From: Streptomyces sp. SA15
Lineage (GTDB): Bacteria; Actinomycetota; Actinomycetes; Streptomycetales; Streptomycetaceae
Direction: 5' to 3'
Length of the DNA stretch: 64,000 nucleotides
Assembly: GCF_002291145.1 (NCBI RefSeq)
Contig: NZ_NTGE01000096.1
Span: forward strand, 46,257-110,256
Shown: one piece after another, positions 9,022 through 17,245 of the stretch
How the letters are laid out: each line of letters starts with the position of its first letter
Numbering within the stretch: position 1 is the stretch's first letter
The notes under the pieces: generated by a model
What the model was told of the DNA's origin: nothing
The model's input: the letters and a program-made list of their open reading frames with translations, nothing else
Databases searched by the model: none
Translations under genes and position numbers: made by a program

Positions 9022-9527
9022 CCACGATCACCCTCGCGCAGGGGGACATCACCCGGCAGACCGTCGACGCGATCGTCAACGCGGCCAACTCCTCCCTGCT
9101 CGGCGGTGGCGGCGTCGACGGCGCCATCCACCGCCGCGGCGGCCCCGCGATCCTCAAGGACTGCCGCAAACTCCGCGCCTCCCAGTACGGGAAGGGCCTC
9201 CCCACCGGCCAGGCGGTCGCGACGACGGCGGGCGAACTGGACGCGCGCTGGGTGATCCACACGGTGGGGCCGCGCTTCAGCCAGGACGAGGACCGGTCGG
9301 CGCTGCTGGCGTCCTGCTACCGCGAGTCGCTGCGGGTCGCCGACGAACTCGGCGCCCGCACGGTCGCGTTCCCGGCCGTCTCGGCCGGCATCTACGGCTG
9401 GCCGATCGAGGACGCCGCCCGGATCGCCGTGGAGACGGTGAAGGCGACCGGGACGGCGGTCGAGGAGATCCGGTTCGTCCTCTTCGACGAGCGGGCGTAC
9501 GAGGCGTTCGCCGCGCAGGTCCGCTGA
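9018..9527 (+). CDS. Macrodomain protein, O-acetyl-ADP-ribose deacetylase type
   Basis: The 169-residue protein is a single macrodomain of the MacroD/YmdB type. It has GDIT at the start, then DAIVNAANSSLLGGGGVDGA (the ADP-ribose-binding and catalytic loop), HTVGPRF, and FPAVSAGIYGWP (phosphate-binding loop). Such enzymes hydrolyse O-acetyl-ADP-ribose, the by-product of sirtuins, or remove ADP-ribose from proteins. The start at 9018 overlaps the stop of the oxidoreductase gene. A sirtuin, an ADP-ribosylglycohydrolase and a NUDIX enzyme lie within the next 10 kb, which suits an ADP-ribose metabolism theme. Confidence 0.9.
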   Translation: MTTITLAQGDITRQTVDAIVNAANSSLLGGGGVDGAIHRRGGPAILKDCRKLRASQYGKGLPTGQAVATTAGELDARWVIHTVGPRFSQDEDRSALLASCYRESLRVADELGARTVAFPAVSAGIYGWPIEDAARIAVETVKATGTAVEEIRFVLFDERAYEAFAAQVR

Positions 9528-9576
9528 CGGCACCGAGCGTCTCGCCAACAGGACCGCACAAAGTCCGACAGGATCA

Positions 9577-9605
9577 TTGCTTCGATTGTGTTCGGGTCCT
9601 AGGGT
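9577..9605 (+). promoter_or_regulatory. Candidate housekeeping promoter upstream of the beta-galactosidase gene
   Basis: TTGCTT at 9577-9582 and TAGGGT at 9600-9605 are separated by 17 bp, close to the HrdB-type pattern TTGACR-N17-TAGRRT. It lies about 145 bp ahead of the start codon in an otherwise gene-free stretch. Only the match to consensus supports it. Confidence 0.4.
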
Positions 9606-9749
9606 TCCCCTGACTACTCGGCAGTTGTTTTTGTCACCAGCAGGTGTGTTCTGACCCGACATCAACTTGCGGAACCCCAACAGCAATCGACAAGACCTGA
9701 CGCACGCTCAGCCGCTCAGCGCACTGTCGTACCGAGGAAGGGCCCCGGC

Positions 9750-12700
9750 ATGCCGCACCCGCACGCGTTCCCCCACGACCGTCCCGTCGTCAGCCGTCGC
9801 CGTCTCCTGGAGGGCTCGGCCGCCGTCCTCGGCGCGCTCGCCCTGTCCGCGTCGCCCGTCGCCGCGCACGCGGCCGGGCGGCGCGAGGCGGCGGCGGACG
9901 GCTCGCCCGAGTGGAACGGCAACATCGCCGTCTTCCGGCTGGGCACCGAGCCCCCGCACACCACCCTCATGCCGTACCAGGACGTCAGACAGGCCCTGGC
10001 CGGCGACCGTACGCGCTCCCCGTACCGGCTGAGCCTCGACGGGAAGTGGAAGTTCGCCTACGTCGACCGCCCCGACGACCGCGACACCGACTTCTACCAC
10101 CCCGACCTCGACGACAGCTCCTGGGACACCATCCCCGTGCCGTCCGTCTGGCAGATGCACGGCTACGACTTCCCGATCTACGTCAACATCACCTACCCCT
10201 GGTGGGGCCCCAACGGCCTGGGGGAGGAGCCGCAGCCGCCCGCCGCGCCGACCCGCTACAACCCCGTCGGCCAGTACCGCCGTACGTTCACCGTGCCGAG
10301 GGACTGGTCGGGACGGCGGACGTTCCTGCACTTCGAGGGCGTCAAGTCGGCCCACTACGTGTGGATCAACGGGGAGTTGGTCGGTTACCACGAGGACTCC
10401 TTCACCCCCGCCGAGTACGACATCACCAAGTACCTCAAGCCCGGCACCAACCGGATCGCGGTGGAGGTGTACCGCTACTCCGACGGCGACTGGCTGGAGG
10501 ACCAGGACATGATCCGGCTGAGCGGCATCTTCCGCTCGGTCTACCTGTATTCCACCCCGGCCGTGCACCTGCGCGACTTCAAGCTGGACACCCCGCTGAG
10601 CGACGACTACACGGCCGCCGAGCTGTCGGTCACCGCGAGCGTGCGGGACTACGAGGGCGGATCCGGAGGACGGTATACCGTCGACGCGATGCTGTATGAC
10701 GCCGACGGGCACCAAGTCTGGTCCCGGCCGCTCCAGCAGAGGGTCGACCTCGGCTCCGGTGCCGAGGCGACCGTACAGGCCGCGAAGGCCGTACCCGCCC
10801 CGAAGCTGTGGTCGGCCGAACACCCCAACCTCTACACCGCCGTCCTGCGGCTGCGCGACCCGGCGGGCAGGGTGATCGAGACCCTCTCGCACCGGGTCGG
10901 CCTGCGCGAGTTCGCGCTCAAGGACGGGCTGATGCGCATCAACGGCAAGCCCGTCTCCTTCCGCGGCACCAACCGCCACGAGATGCACCCCGCCCGCGGC
11001 ACCGCCCTCACCCGCGCGGACATGATCGAGGACATCCAGATCATCAAGCGGCTGAACATGAACACGGTCCGCACCTCGCACTACCCCAACAATCCGCTGT
11101 GGAACGAACTCGCCGACGAATACGGCCTGTACCTCGTCGACGAGACCAACCTCGAAACCCACGGCATCCGGAGCGAGTACCCGGGCAACCACGCCGACTG
11201 GACCGAGGCGTGCGTGGCCCGCGCGCAGAACATGGTCCACCGCGACAAGAACCACGCCTCGGTGGTCATCTGGTCGCTCGGCAACGAGGCCGGTGGCGGC
11301 AGCACGTTCGTCGCCATGCACGACTGGATCCGGTCGTACGACCCGACGCGGGTCATCCAGTACGAGGGCGACGACCGCCCCACGATCAGCGACATCCGCT
11401 CGGAGATGTACGAGACGCCCCAGCGCGTCGAACAGCGGGCGAAGGACACCGCGGACACTCGGCCGTACGTGATGATCGAGTACTCGCACGCGATGGGGAA
11501 CTCGAACGGCAACTTCAAGAAGTACTGGGACATCATCCGCCGCCACGACGTCCTCCAGGGCGGCTGGATCTGGGACTTCGTCGACCAGTCGCTCAGCTGG
11601 CCGACCCCGACCCGCAAACTTCTGACCGAGACCGGCCCCGGCAGGCTGCGCGGCGAGATCCTCGCCCCCAGCGGCACCTTCGACCGGGCCAAGGGCGTCT
11701 ACGGTGGCACCGTCTTCGCCCGTGACGCGAGCCTCGACCTGACCGGCTCGCTGACCCTGGAGGCCTGGGTCACCCCGCACGTGACCGGCTACCACCAGCC
11801 GATCATCGCCAAGGGCGACACGCAGTACGCGCTGAAGCAATCGGGCCGGAACCTGGAGTTCTTCATCCACGGCGGCGGCCAGTGGATCACCGCCACCTGG
11901 GCGCTGCCGGACGACTGGACCGGCACCGAGCACCACATCGCCGGCGTCTTCGACGCGGACGCGGGCACGCTGACCCTCTACGTCGACGGCCAGGCCAGGG
12001 CCACCCGGACCACCACCCGGCGTCCCAGCAGCAACACCGCGCCCCTCGCGCTCGCCACCGACGTCGACAACATCACACGGGAGTTCAGCGGCACCATCCG
12101 CCGGGCCCGCGTCTACGCCCGTGCCCTCAGCGCCGCCGAACTTGCCTCCGACAGCCGCGGATCCGGCGACGAGGGCGTGCGGTTCTGGTTCGACGCGGCC
12201 ACCGTCGGCGTCACCGAGAAGCGGTCGAAGGAGAAGACGTTCTTCGCGTACGGTGGCGACTGGGGCGACAACCCCAACGACGGGAACTTCGTCGCCGACG
12301 GCGTCGTCACCGCCGACCGGGGACACACCGGCAAGGCGGCCGAGATCAAGCGGGTCTACCAGGCGATCAACGCGGCAGCCGCCTCGGGCGGCGGAGCCGG
12401 TGCGGTCACCCTCATCAACGAGAACCTCTTCACCAACCTCCGTGAGTTCGACGGGAGTTGGCGGCTCGTCGCGGACGGCAGGGTCGTCCAGCGAGGGAAG
12501 CTGACCCGCGCTCAGCTGGACGTGCCGCCACTGTCGAGCAAGGACGTCACGGTGCCGCTGCGACTCCCGGCCGACCCGGCACCCGGCACGGAGTACTTCC
12601 TGGAACTGTCCTTCACCACCAAGGAAGCCACCCCCTGGGCGAAGGCCGGCTTCGAGGTGGCCGTACAGCAACTCGCCCTCGACGCCGGCAGCCCGGCCGT

Positions 12701-13652
12701 GACCCCGGTGCCGCTGGACAGCGTGCCGACGCTCAGCCACCAGGAGAGCGACGGGTCGATCACGGTGAAGGGCAAGGGCTTCTCCGTCACCGTCGACAAG
12801 ACCAGCGGCGTCATCACGTCGTACGAGGCCCGCGGCACCCGGCTGATCACCTCCGGACCCGCGCCGAACTTCTGGCGTGCGCCCACCGACAACGACCACG
12901 GCAACGGCCAGCACACCCGCAACCAGACCTGGCGCGACGCCGGCGCGCGCCGCAAGGTGACGGACGTGAGCGTGCGCGCCCTGCGCGACAAGGCCGTCGA
13001 GATCAAGGTCAGCGGCACACTGCCGACGACCACGGAGTCGACGTACACCACCACGTACACGGTCTTCGGCAACGGAGAGATCAAGGTCGACCACACCCTG
13101 CACCCCGGCGCGGCGAACCTGCCGTACATCCCGGAGGTCGGCAGCCTGCTGTTCCTTCCGGGCCGCCTGGAGCAGCTGCGCTACTACGGCCGCGGCCCCG
13201 AGGAGAACCACTGGGACCGCAACTACGGCACGGACGTGGGTATTTACTCCGGGACCGTCTCCGGGCAGTGGACCTCCTACATCCGCCCACAGGAGAACGG
13301 CAACAAGACCGACGTCCGCTGGATCGCCCTGACCGGCCGCGACGGAACCGGACTGCTCGTCTCCGGCGAGCCGCTCCTCGAGGTCAACGCCTCGCACTTC
13401 ACGCCGGAGGACCTGTCGTCCGGCGTGCGTCACGACTACCAGCTCACCCCGCGCGAGGAGGTCGTCCTGCGCGTGAACCACCGGCAGATGGGCGTCGGCG
13501 GTGACAACAGCTGGGGTGCGCACACGCACGACGAGTTCAAGCTGTTCGCGAACCGCGATTACTCGTACAGCTACCGGCTGCGGCCCCTCACGGACGTCGA
13601 CGAGGCGATGGCGGCCTCGCGGCGGCCCACGGCGACGGACTTCGCCGGGTAG
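9750..13652 (+). CDS. Secreted GH2 beta-galactosidase with inserted LamG domain
   Basis: The 1300-residue protein begins with a twin-arginine-like signal (SRRRLL at residues 15-20, then a hydrophobic run ending in HAA), so export by the Tat route is likely. The GH2 layout follows: jelly-roll domain (GKWKFAYVDRPDD, WINGELVGYHEDSF), Ig-like domain, TIM barrel with acid/base Glu513 (SLGNEAGGG) and nucleophile Glu577 (IEYSHAMGNS), and the C-terminal beta-galactosidase sandwich (FWRAPTDNDHGNG, YYGRGPEENHWDRN). A LamG/concanavalin-like domain (about residues 645-800, LTGSLTLEAWVTPH to IRRARVYARALS) interrupts the usual order. The enzyme would act outside the cell on beta-galactosides, perhaps polymeric ones. 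GAGGAAGG lies ahead of the ATG. Confidence 0.92.
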   Translation: MPHPHAFPHDRPVVSRRRLLEGSAAVLGALALSASPVAAHAAGRREAAADGSPEWNGNIAVFRLGTEPPHTTLMPYQDVRQALAGDRTRSPYRLSLDGKWKFAYVDRPDDRDTDFYHPDLDDSSWDTIPVPSVWQMHGYDFPIYVNITYPWWGPNGLGEEPQPPAAPTRYNPVGQYRRTFTVPRDWSGRRTFLHFEGVKSAHYVWINGELVGYHEDSFTPAEYDITKYLKPGTNRIAVEVYRYSDGDWLEDQDMIRLSGIFRSVYLYSTPAVHLRDFKLDTPLSDDYTAAELSVTASVRDYEGGSGGRYTVDAMLYDADGHQVWSRPLQQRVDLGSGAEATVQAAKAVPAPKLWSAEHPNLYTAVLRLRDPAGRVIETLSHRVGLREFALKDGLMRINGKPVSFRGTNRHEMHPARGTALTRADMIEDIQIIKRLNMNTVRTSHYPNNPLWNELADEYGLYLVDETNLETHGIRSEYPGNHADWTEACVARAQNMVHRDKNHASVVIWSLGNEAGGGSTFVAMHDWIRSYDPTRVIQYEGDDRPTISDIRSEMYETPQRVEQRAKDTADTRPYVMIEYSHAMGNSNGNFKKYWDIIRRHDVLQGGWIWDFVDQSLSWPTPTRKLLTETGPGRLRGEILAPSGTFDRAKGVYGGTVFARDASLDLTGSLTLEAWVTPHVTGYHQPIIAKGDTQYALKQSGRNLEFFIHGGGQWITATWALPDDWTGTEHHIAGVFDADAGTLTLYVDGQARATRTTTRRPSSNTAPLALATDVDNITREFSGTIRRARVYARALSAAELASDSRGSGDEGVRFWFDAATVGVTEKRSKEKTFFAYGGDWGDNPNDGNFVADGVVTADRGHTGKAAEIKRVYQAINAAAASGGGAGAVTLINENLFTNLREFDGSWRLVADGRVVQRGKLTRAQLDVPPLSSKDVTVPLRLPADPAPGTEYFLELSFTTKEATPWAKAGFEVAVQQLALDAGSPAVTPVPLDSVPTLSHQESDGSITVKGKGFSVTVDKTSGVITSYEARGTRLITSGPAPNFWRAPTDNDHGNGQHTRNQTWRDAGARRKVTDVSVRALRDKAVEIKVSGTLPTTTESTYTTTYTVFGNGEIKVDHTLHPGAANLPYIPEVGSLLFLPGRLEQLRYYGRGPEENHWDRNYGTDVGIYSGTVSGQWTSYIRPQENGNKTDVRWIALTGRDGTGLLVSGEPLLEVNASHFTPEDLSSGVRHDYQLTPREEVVLRVNHRQMGVGGDNSWGAHTHDEFKLFANRDYSYSYRLRPLTDVDEAMAASRRPTATDFAG

Positions 13653-13670
13653 CGCACCGCGTACGGCTCC

Positions 13671-13697
13671 CGGCAGGGCGTGCTCCGCGCCCTGCCG
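13671..13697 (+). terminator. Terminator hairpin after the beta-galactosidase gene
   Basis: CGGCAGGGCG and its exact complement CGCCCTGCCG enclose a 7-nt loop, 18 nt after the stop codon. Confidence 0.7.
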
Positions 13698-13854
13698 GGC
13701 CGGGGTTCCCTCTAGGGGGCTTCACTGATCGGCGGCGTCACTGATGCTGCGGTTGCTGCGGGAGTCGGGTGGCGATCCGGCAGGGTCCAGGACACACGAG
13801 GTTGATGTCGGATTCTCGCCAGCCCCGGCGCGGCCCGTGCCCGATGCTGGACGC

Positions 13855-15336
13855 ATGCAGATGGGGATGCACACCGACACCGAGCGCTGTGTACGCGCCG
13901 TTCAGTCCAAGGACGCCCGCTTCGACGGCTGGTTCTTCACGGCTGTCCTGACCACCCGCATCTACTGCCGGCCCAGCTGCCCGGTGGTGCCGCCCAAGCC
14001 CGAGAACATGACGTTCTACCCGAGTGCGGCGGCCTGCCAGCAGGCCGGCTTCCGGGCCTGCAAGCGGTGCCGGCCCGACACCAGCCCCGGATCCCCGGAG
14101 TGGAACCAGCGCGCCGACCTCGTGGCCCGCGCCATGCGGCTGATCGCCGACGGCGTCGTGGACCGCGAGGGCGTGCCCGGTCTCGCCGCCCGGCTCGGCT
14201 ACAGCACCCGGCAGATCGAACGCCAACTGCTCGCGGAGCTGGGCGCGGGCCCGCTCGCCCTGGCCCGCGCCCAGCGCGCCCAGACGGCAAGGCTCCTCAT
14301 CGAGACGACCCCGCTCACGATGGCGGAGATCGCCTTCGCCGCCGGCTTCTCCTCGATCCGCACCTTCAACGACACCGTGCGCGAGGTCTTCGCCCTGTCA
14401 CCCAGCGACCTGCGCGCCCGGGTGCCGAAGACGAACTCCCAGGCCACCCCCGGCGCCCTCACCCTCCGCCTCCCCTTCCGCGCCCCCCTCAATCCCGACA
14501 ACCTCTTCGGCCACCTCGCGGCCACCGCGGTCCCCGGCGTGGAGGAGTGGCGGGACGGCGCCTACCGGCGCACGCTCCGACTGCCGTACGGCCACGGCGT
14601 CGTGACCCTCGCCCCGCGCCCCGACCACATCGCCTGCCGCCTCACCCTCAGCGATCTCCGCGACCTGACGGTCGCCATCAGCCGCTGCCGCCGCATGCTC
14701 GACCTGGACGCCGACCCGGTCGCTGTCGACGACCAACTGCGTACGGATCCCGTTCTGGCGCCCCTGGTCGACAAGGCGCCCGGCCGACGCGTCCCGCGTA
14801 CGGTCGACGAGGCGGAGTTCGCCGTACGGGCGGTACTCGGCCAGCAGGTCTCCACGGCCGCCGCCCGCACCCACGCCGGCCGCCTGGTCATCGCGCACGG
14901 CGAACCGGTGGACGACCCCGAGGGCGGCCTCACCCACCTTTTCCCGGCCCCCGAGGCGCTCGCCGCACTCGACCCCGAGTCACTCGCGATGCCCCGCACG
15001 CGCCGCACCACCTTCACCACACTGGTACGCGAACTCACGGACGGCGCCCTCAACTTGGGCGTGGAGAGCGACTGGTTGGAAACCCGCGCCCGGCTCCTCA
15101 CGCTCCCCGGCTTCGGCCCCTGGACGGCCGACGTCATCGCGATGCGCGCCCTCGGCGACCCCGACGCCTTCCTCCCGACCGACCTCGGAATCCGCCGCGC
15201 CGCCCAGGAGCTGGGCCTGCCGTCGACCCCGGCGGCGCTCACGGCCCGCGCGGCGGCCTGGCGCCCCTGGCGGGCGTACGCGGTCCAGTACCTGTGGGCG
15301 ACGGACAGCCACCCGATCAACTTCCTTCCCATATAA
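13855..15336 (+). CDS. Ada-AlkA fusion: methyl-sensing regulator plus 3-methyladenine DNA glycosylase
   Basis: One 493-residue chain joins three parts. The N-terminal Ada zinc domain has four cysteines in the pattern IYCRPSCPV and ACKRCRPD and takes methyl groups from methylphosphotriesters. An AraC-type helix-turn-helix region follows (MAEIAFAAGFSSIRTFNDTV). The AlkA part ends in a helix-hairpin-helix (LTLPGFGPWTADVIAMRAL) with the catalytic aspartate region GDPDAFLPTDLG, and excises alkylated purines. It lies 8 nt ahead of ogt, so the two form an alkylation-damage operon that the protein probably activates itself. Start choice is uncertain: ATG at 13855, 13861 and 13867 are all possible, and the last begins the conserved MHTDTERCVRAVQ. 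Confidence 0.9.
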   Translation: MQMGMHTDTERCVRAVQSKDARFDGWFFTAVLTTRIYCRPSCPVVPPKPENMTFYPSAAACQQAGFRACKRCRPDTSPGSPEWNQRADLVARAMRLIADGVVDREGVPGLAARLGYSTRQIERQLLAELGAGPLALARAQRAQTARLLIETTPLTMAEIAFAAGFSSIRTFNDTVREVFALSPSDLRARVPKTNSQATPGALTLRLPFRAPLNPDNLFGHLAATAVPGVEEWRDGAYRRTLRLPYGHGVVTLAPRPDHIACRLTLSDLRDLTVAISRCRRMLDLDADPVAVDDQLRTDPVLAPLVDKAPGRRVPRTVDEAEFAVRAVLGQQVSTAAARTHAGRLVIAHGEPVDDPEGGLTHLFPAPEALAALDPESLAMPRTRRTTFTTLVRELTDGALNLGVESDWLETRARLLTLPGFGPWTADVIAMRALGDPDAFLPTDLGIRRAAQELGLPSTPAALTARAAAWRPWRAYAVQYLWATDSHPINFLPI

Positions 15337-15344
15337 GGACGTTC

Positions 15345-15839
15345 ATGATGAGCCCGACGAAGCAGCACACCGTGATCGACAGCCCCTACGGCCCTTTGAC
15401 TCTCGTCGCCGACGGCGGCGTCCTGTGCGGCCTCTACATGACCGACCAGCGCCACCGCCCCGCCGAGGAGACCTTCGGCGCCCATGCCGAGGCCCCCTTC
15501 GTGGAGGCGGAGGAAGAGCTGGAGGCCTATTTCGCGGGCGAGTTGAAGGATTTCTCCGTCCAACTCCGCCTGCACGGAACCCCGTTCCAGCGCGGCGTCT
15601 GGGACCAGCTCCGCAAGATCCCCTACGGCGAGACCCGCACGTACGGCGAACTGGCCGACGCCCTCGGCAACCCCGGCGCCTCCCGCGCCGTCGGCCTCGC
15701 CAACGGCAAGAACCCGATCGGCATCATCGTCCCCTGCCACCGCGTCGTCGGCGCCGACGGCAGCCTCACGGGCTACGGAGGCGGCCTTGACCGCAAGCAG
15801 CGGTTGCTGGACTTCGAGAGGGGAACTGCACTCTTCTAG
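15345..15839 (+). CDS. ogt: Methylated-DNA--protein-cysteine methyltransferase
   Basis: This 164-residue protein has the O6-alkylguanine-DNA alkyltransferase core: a small N-terminal ribonuclease-like domain, FQRGVWDQLRKIPYGETRTY, the arginine-finger region GASRAVGLANGKNP, and the suicide active site IIVPCHRVVG with Cys131. It repairs O6-methylguanine in DNA by moving the alkyl group onto that cysteine. It follows the Ada-AlkA gene by 8 nt and is almost certainly in the same mRNA. The start shown is the first of two adjacent ATG codons, 6 nt after an AAGGA sequence. Confidence 0.93.
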   Translation: MMSPTKQHTVIDSPYGPLTLVADGGVLCGLYMTDQRHRPAEETFGAHAEAPFVEAEEELEAYFAGELKDFSVQLRLHGTPFQRGVWDQLRKIPYGETRTYGELADALGNPGASRAVGLANGKNPIGIIVPCHRVVGADGSLTGYGGGLDRKQRLLDFERGTALF

Positions 15840-16034
15840 GTCGTGTCTCAAAGTCAGCTTCCCGACTGCATGGCCAACGGCCTTGCCCGGCTGCCCGGAC
15901 AGGGGCAGCCCTGAAATCACTTCGCCCGTGTTCGCCTCGTCCGGTACGATCTCGGGATCGTTTTCGCTGCTGGGAGCCATGAGGTTCGCGTGTGGCCTCC
16001 CCTGCAGTTCCCAGGCTGAGAGTAGGTTTCGTTC

Positions 16035-16415
16035 ATGGCATGTCGTATCAGTGAGCTCGTGCTCGGTTGCCGCGACCCCGAGGTGCTGGCGCGGTTCTGG
16101 TGCGAGGTCCTGGACTTCGTCGTGCTCGATCGCGAGGACGACGGCACGCTGGAGATCGGGCCGCGCGAAGGGTTCGGCGGTCCGCAGCCGACGATCATCC
16201 TCAGTCGCAGGGACGAGCCGGAGCCGGGGAAGTCCCGGCTGCACATCGACGTCAACGCCACCGACCGCGATCAGGACGCCGAGCTCGAACGCCTTCTCAA
16301 GCTCGGTGCTCGCCCGGCCGACATCGGCCAGACAGGGGAGGAGCAGTGGCATGTCCTGACCGACCCCGAAGGCAATGAGTTCTGCCTGCTCAAGGCCCGC
16401 CTCAACCCACTCTGA
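16035..16415 (+). CDS. VOC superfamily (glyoxalase/bleomycin-resistance-like) protein
   Basis: The 126-residue protein shows one VOC module with paired beta-alpha-beta-beta-beta units: ISELVLGCRDPEVLARFWCE at the start, RLHIDVNATD in the middle and WHVLTDPEGNEFCLLK at the end. The last motif supplies the metal-binding glutamate of the fold. Function within this large family (isomerase, dioxygenase, antibiotic binding) cannot be told from sequence. The gene lies alone between the ogt operon and an IS remnant. Confidence 0.75.
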   Translation: MACRISELVLGCRDPEVLARFWCEVLDFVVLDREDDGTLEIGPREGFGGPQPTIILSRRDEPEPGKSRLHIDVNATDRDQDAELERLLKLGARPADIGQTGEEQWHVLTDPEGNEFCLLKARLNPL

Positions 16416-16457
16416 TGCTCATCGGTCACGCCTCGACACCAGGGAGCCAGGGTCTGA

Positions 16458-16529
16458 CGAGGCCCGGACGACTACCGAGCCCGGCACGCCGTCGAACGCG
16501 GAATCAACCGACTCAAACGCCACCGCCGA
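16458..16529 (+). mobile_element. Scrap of an IS5-family transposase C-terminus
   Basis: One frame reads DYRARHAVERGINRLKRHR, which is close to the signature of the C-terminal end of Streptomyces IS5-family DDE transposases (RHxVExxINxLKRHRAVATRYDK). The glutamate is the third catalytic residue of that family. Nothing else of the element remains except possibly a terminal-repeat-like GGTCGTGTCTCAAA at 15839-15852. The scrap runs about 15 bp into the 3' end of the sirtuin gene on the other strand. Confidence 0.6.
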
Positions 16530-17244
16530 TCCCGCGCAGCAGTTTCGGCAGCGCCGTGCCGATCGGCTCCCGGATCACCTCGTCGGCCAGGTTGTCGTAC
16601 GGTGTCGGCTCGGCGTTGACGATGATCAGCCGTGCCCCGTGGTCGGCGGCGACACCCGCGAGCCCCGCCGCCGGCTGCACCTGCAGACTGGTCCCGACCG
16701 CGACGAACACCTGGCAGGCCTTGGTGACGGCGACGGCTTCGCCGAGTACCACCGGGTCGAGCCGCTCGCCGAACATCACCGTGGCCGACTTCAGGATCCC
16801 GCCGCACTCCAGGCACGGCGGATCCTCCTCACCGGCCTCGACCCGGGCGAGCGCGTCCTCCATGGGGCCGCGCGCATGGCACTTGGTGCAGACGACACCG
16901 CGTGCGGTGCCGTGCAGTTCGAGCACCTTGCGGGCGGGCATCCCGGCGAGCTGGTGCAGCCCGTCCACGTTCTGCGTGATCACCCGCACCGGCACCCCGG
17001 ACCGCTCCAGCTCGGCGACGGCCCGGTGCGCGGCGTTGGGCTCGGCCTGGAGGGTGCGGTTCTTGCGGCGCATCTGCCAGGACCGCCGCCGGATCTCCGG
17101 ATCGCCCATGTAGTACTCGTACGTCGCCAGCTTCTCGGCCCCCGGATCCCGCCGCCACAGCCCGTTCGGACCGCGGTAGTCCGGGATGCCGGAGTCGGTC
17201 GAGATACCGGCGCCGCTCAGGATGGCGACGAGGGGCTTGGTCAT
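16513..17244 (-). CDS. Sir2-family NAD-dependent protein deacylase
   Basis: At 243 residues this is a compact sirtuin. It shows AILSGAGISTDSGIPDYRG (NAD binding), the catalytic histidine region TQNVDGLHQLAG with LELHGTARG, two zinc-binding CxxC pairs (CTKC and CLEC), and VGTSLQVQPAAGL. It removes acyl groups from lysines and releases nicotinamide and O-acetyl-ADP-ribose, which a macrodomain enzyme such as the one at 9018 can process. The last codons overlap sequence of an IS5 transposase remnant, so the natural C-terminus may have been altered slightly. It is transcribed away from the short regulator at 17345. Confidence 0.93.
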   Translation of the reverse strand: MTKPLVAILSGAGISTDSGIPDYRGPNGLWRRDPGAEKLATYEYYMGDPEIRRRSWQMRRKNRTLQAEPNAAHRAVAELERSGVPVRVITQNVDGLHQLAGMPARKVLELHGTARGVVCTKCHARGPMEDALARVEAGEEDPPCLECGGILKSATVMFGERLDPVVLGEAVAVTKACQVFVAVGTSLQVQPAAGLAGVAADHGARLIIVNAEPTPYDNLADEVIREPIGTALPKLLRGIGGGV

Positions 17245-17245
17245 G

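Noticed and set aside
9708..13529. A 1273-codon open frame antisense to the beta-galactosidase gene
   Set aside because: Shadow of the GH2 gene, which has a signal peptide and both catalytic glutamates. The antisense product has no motif.
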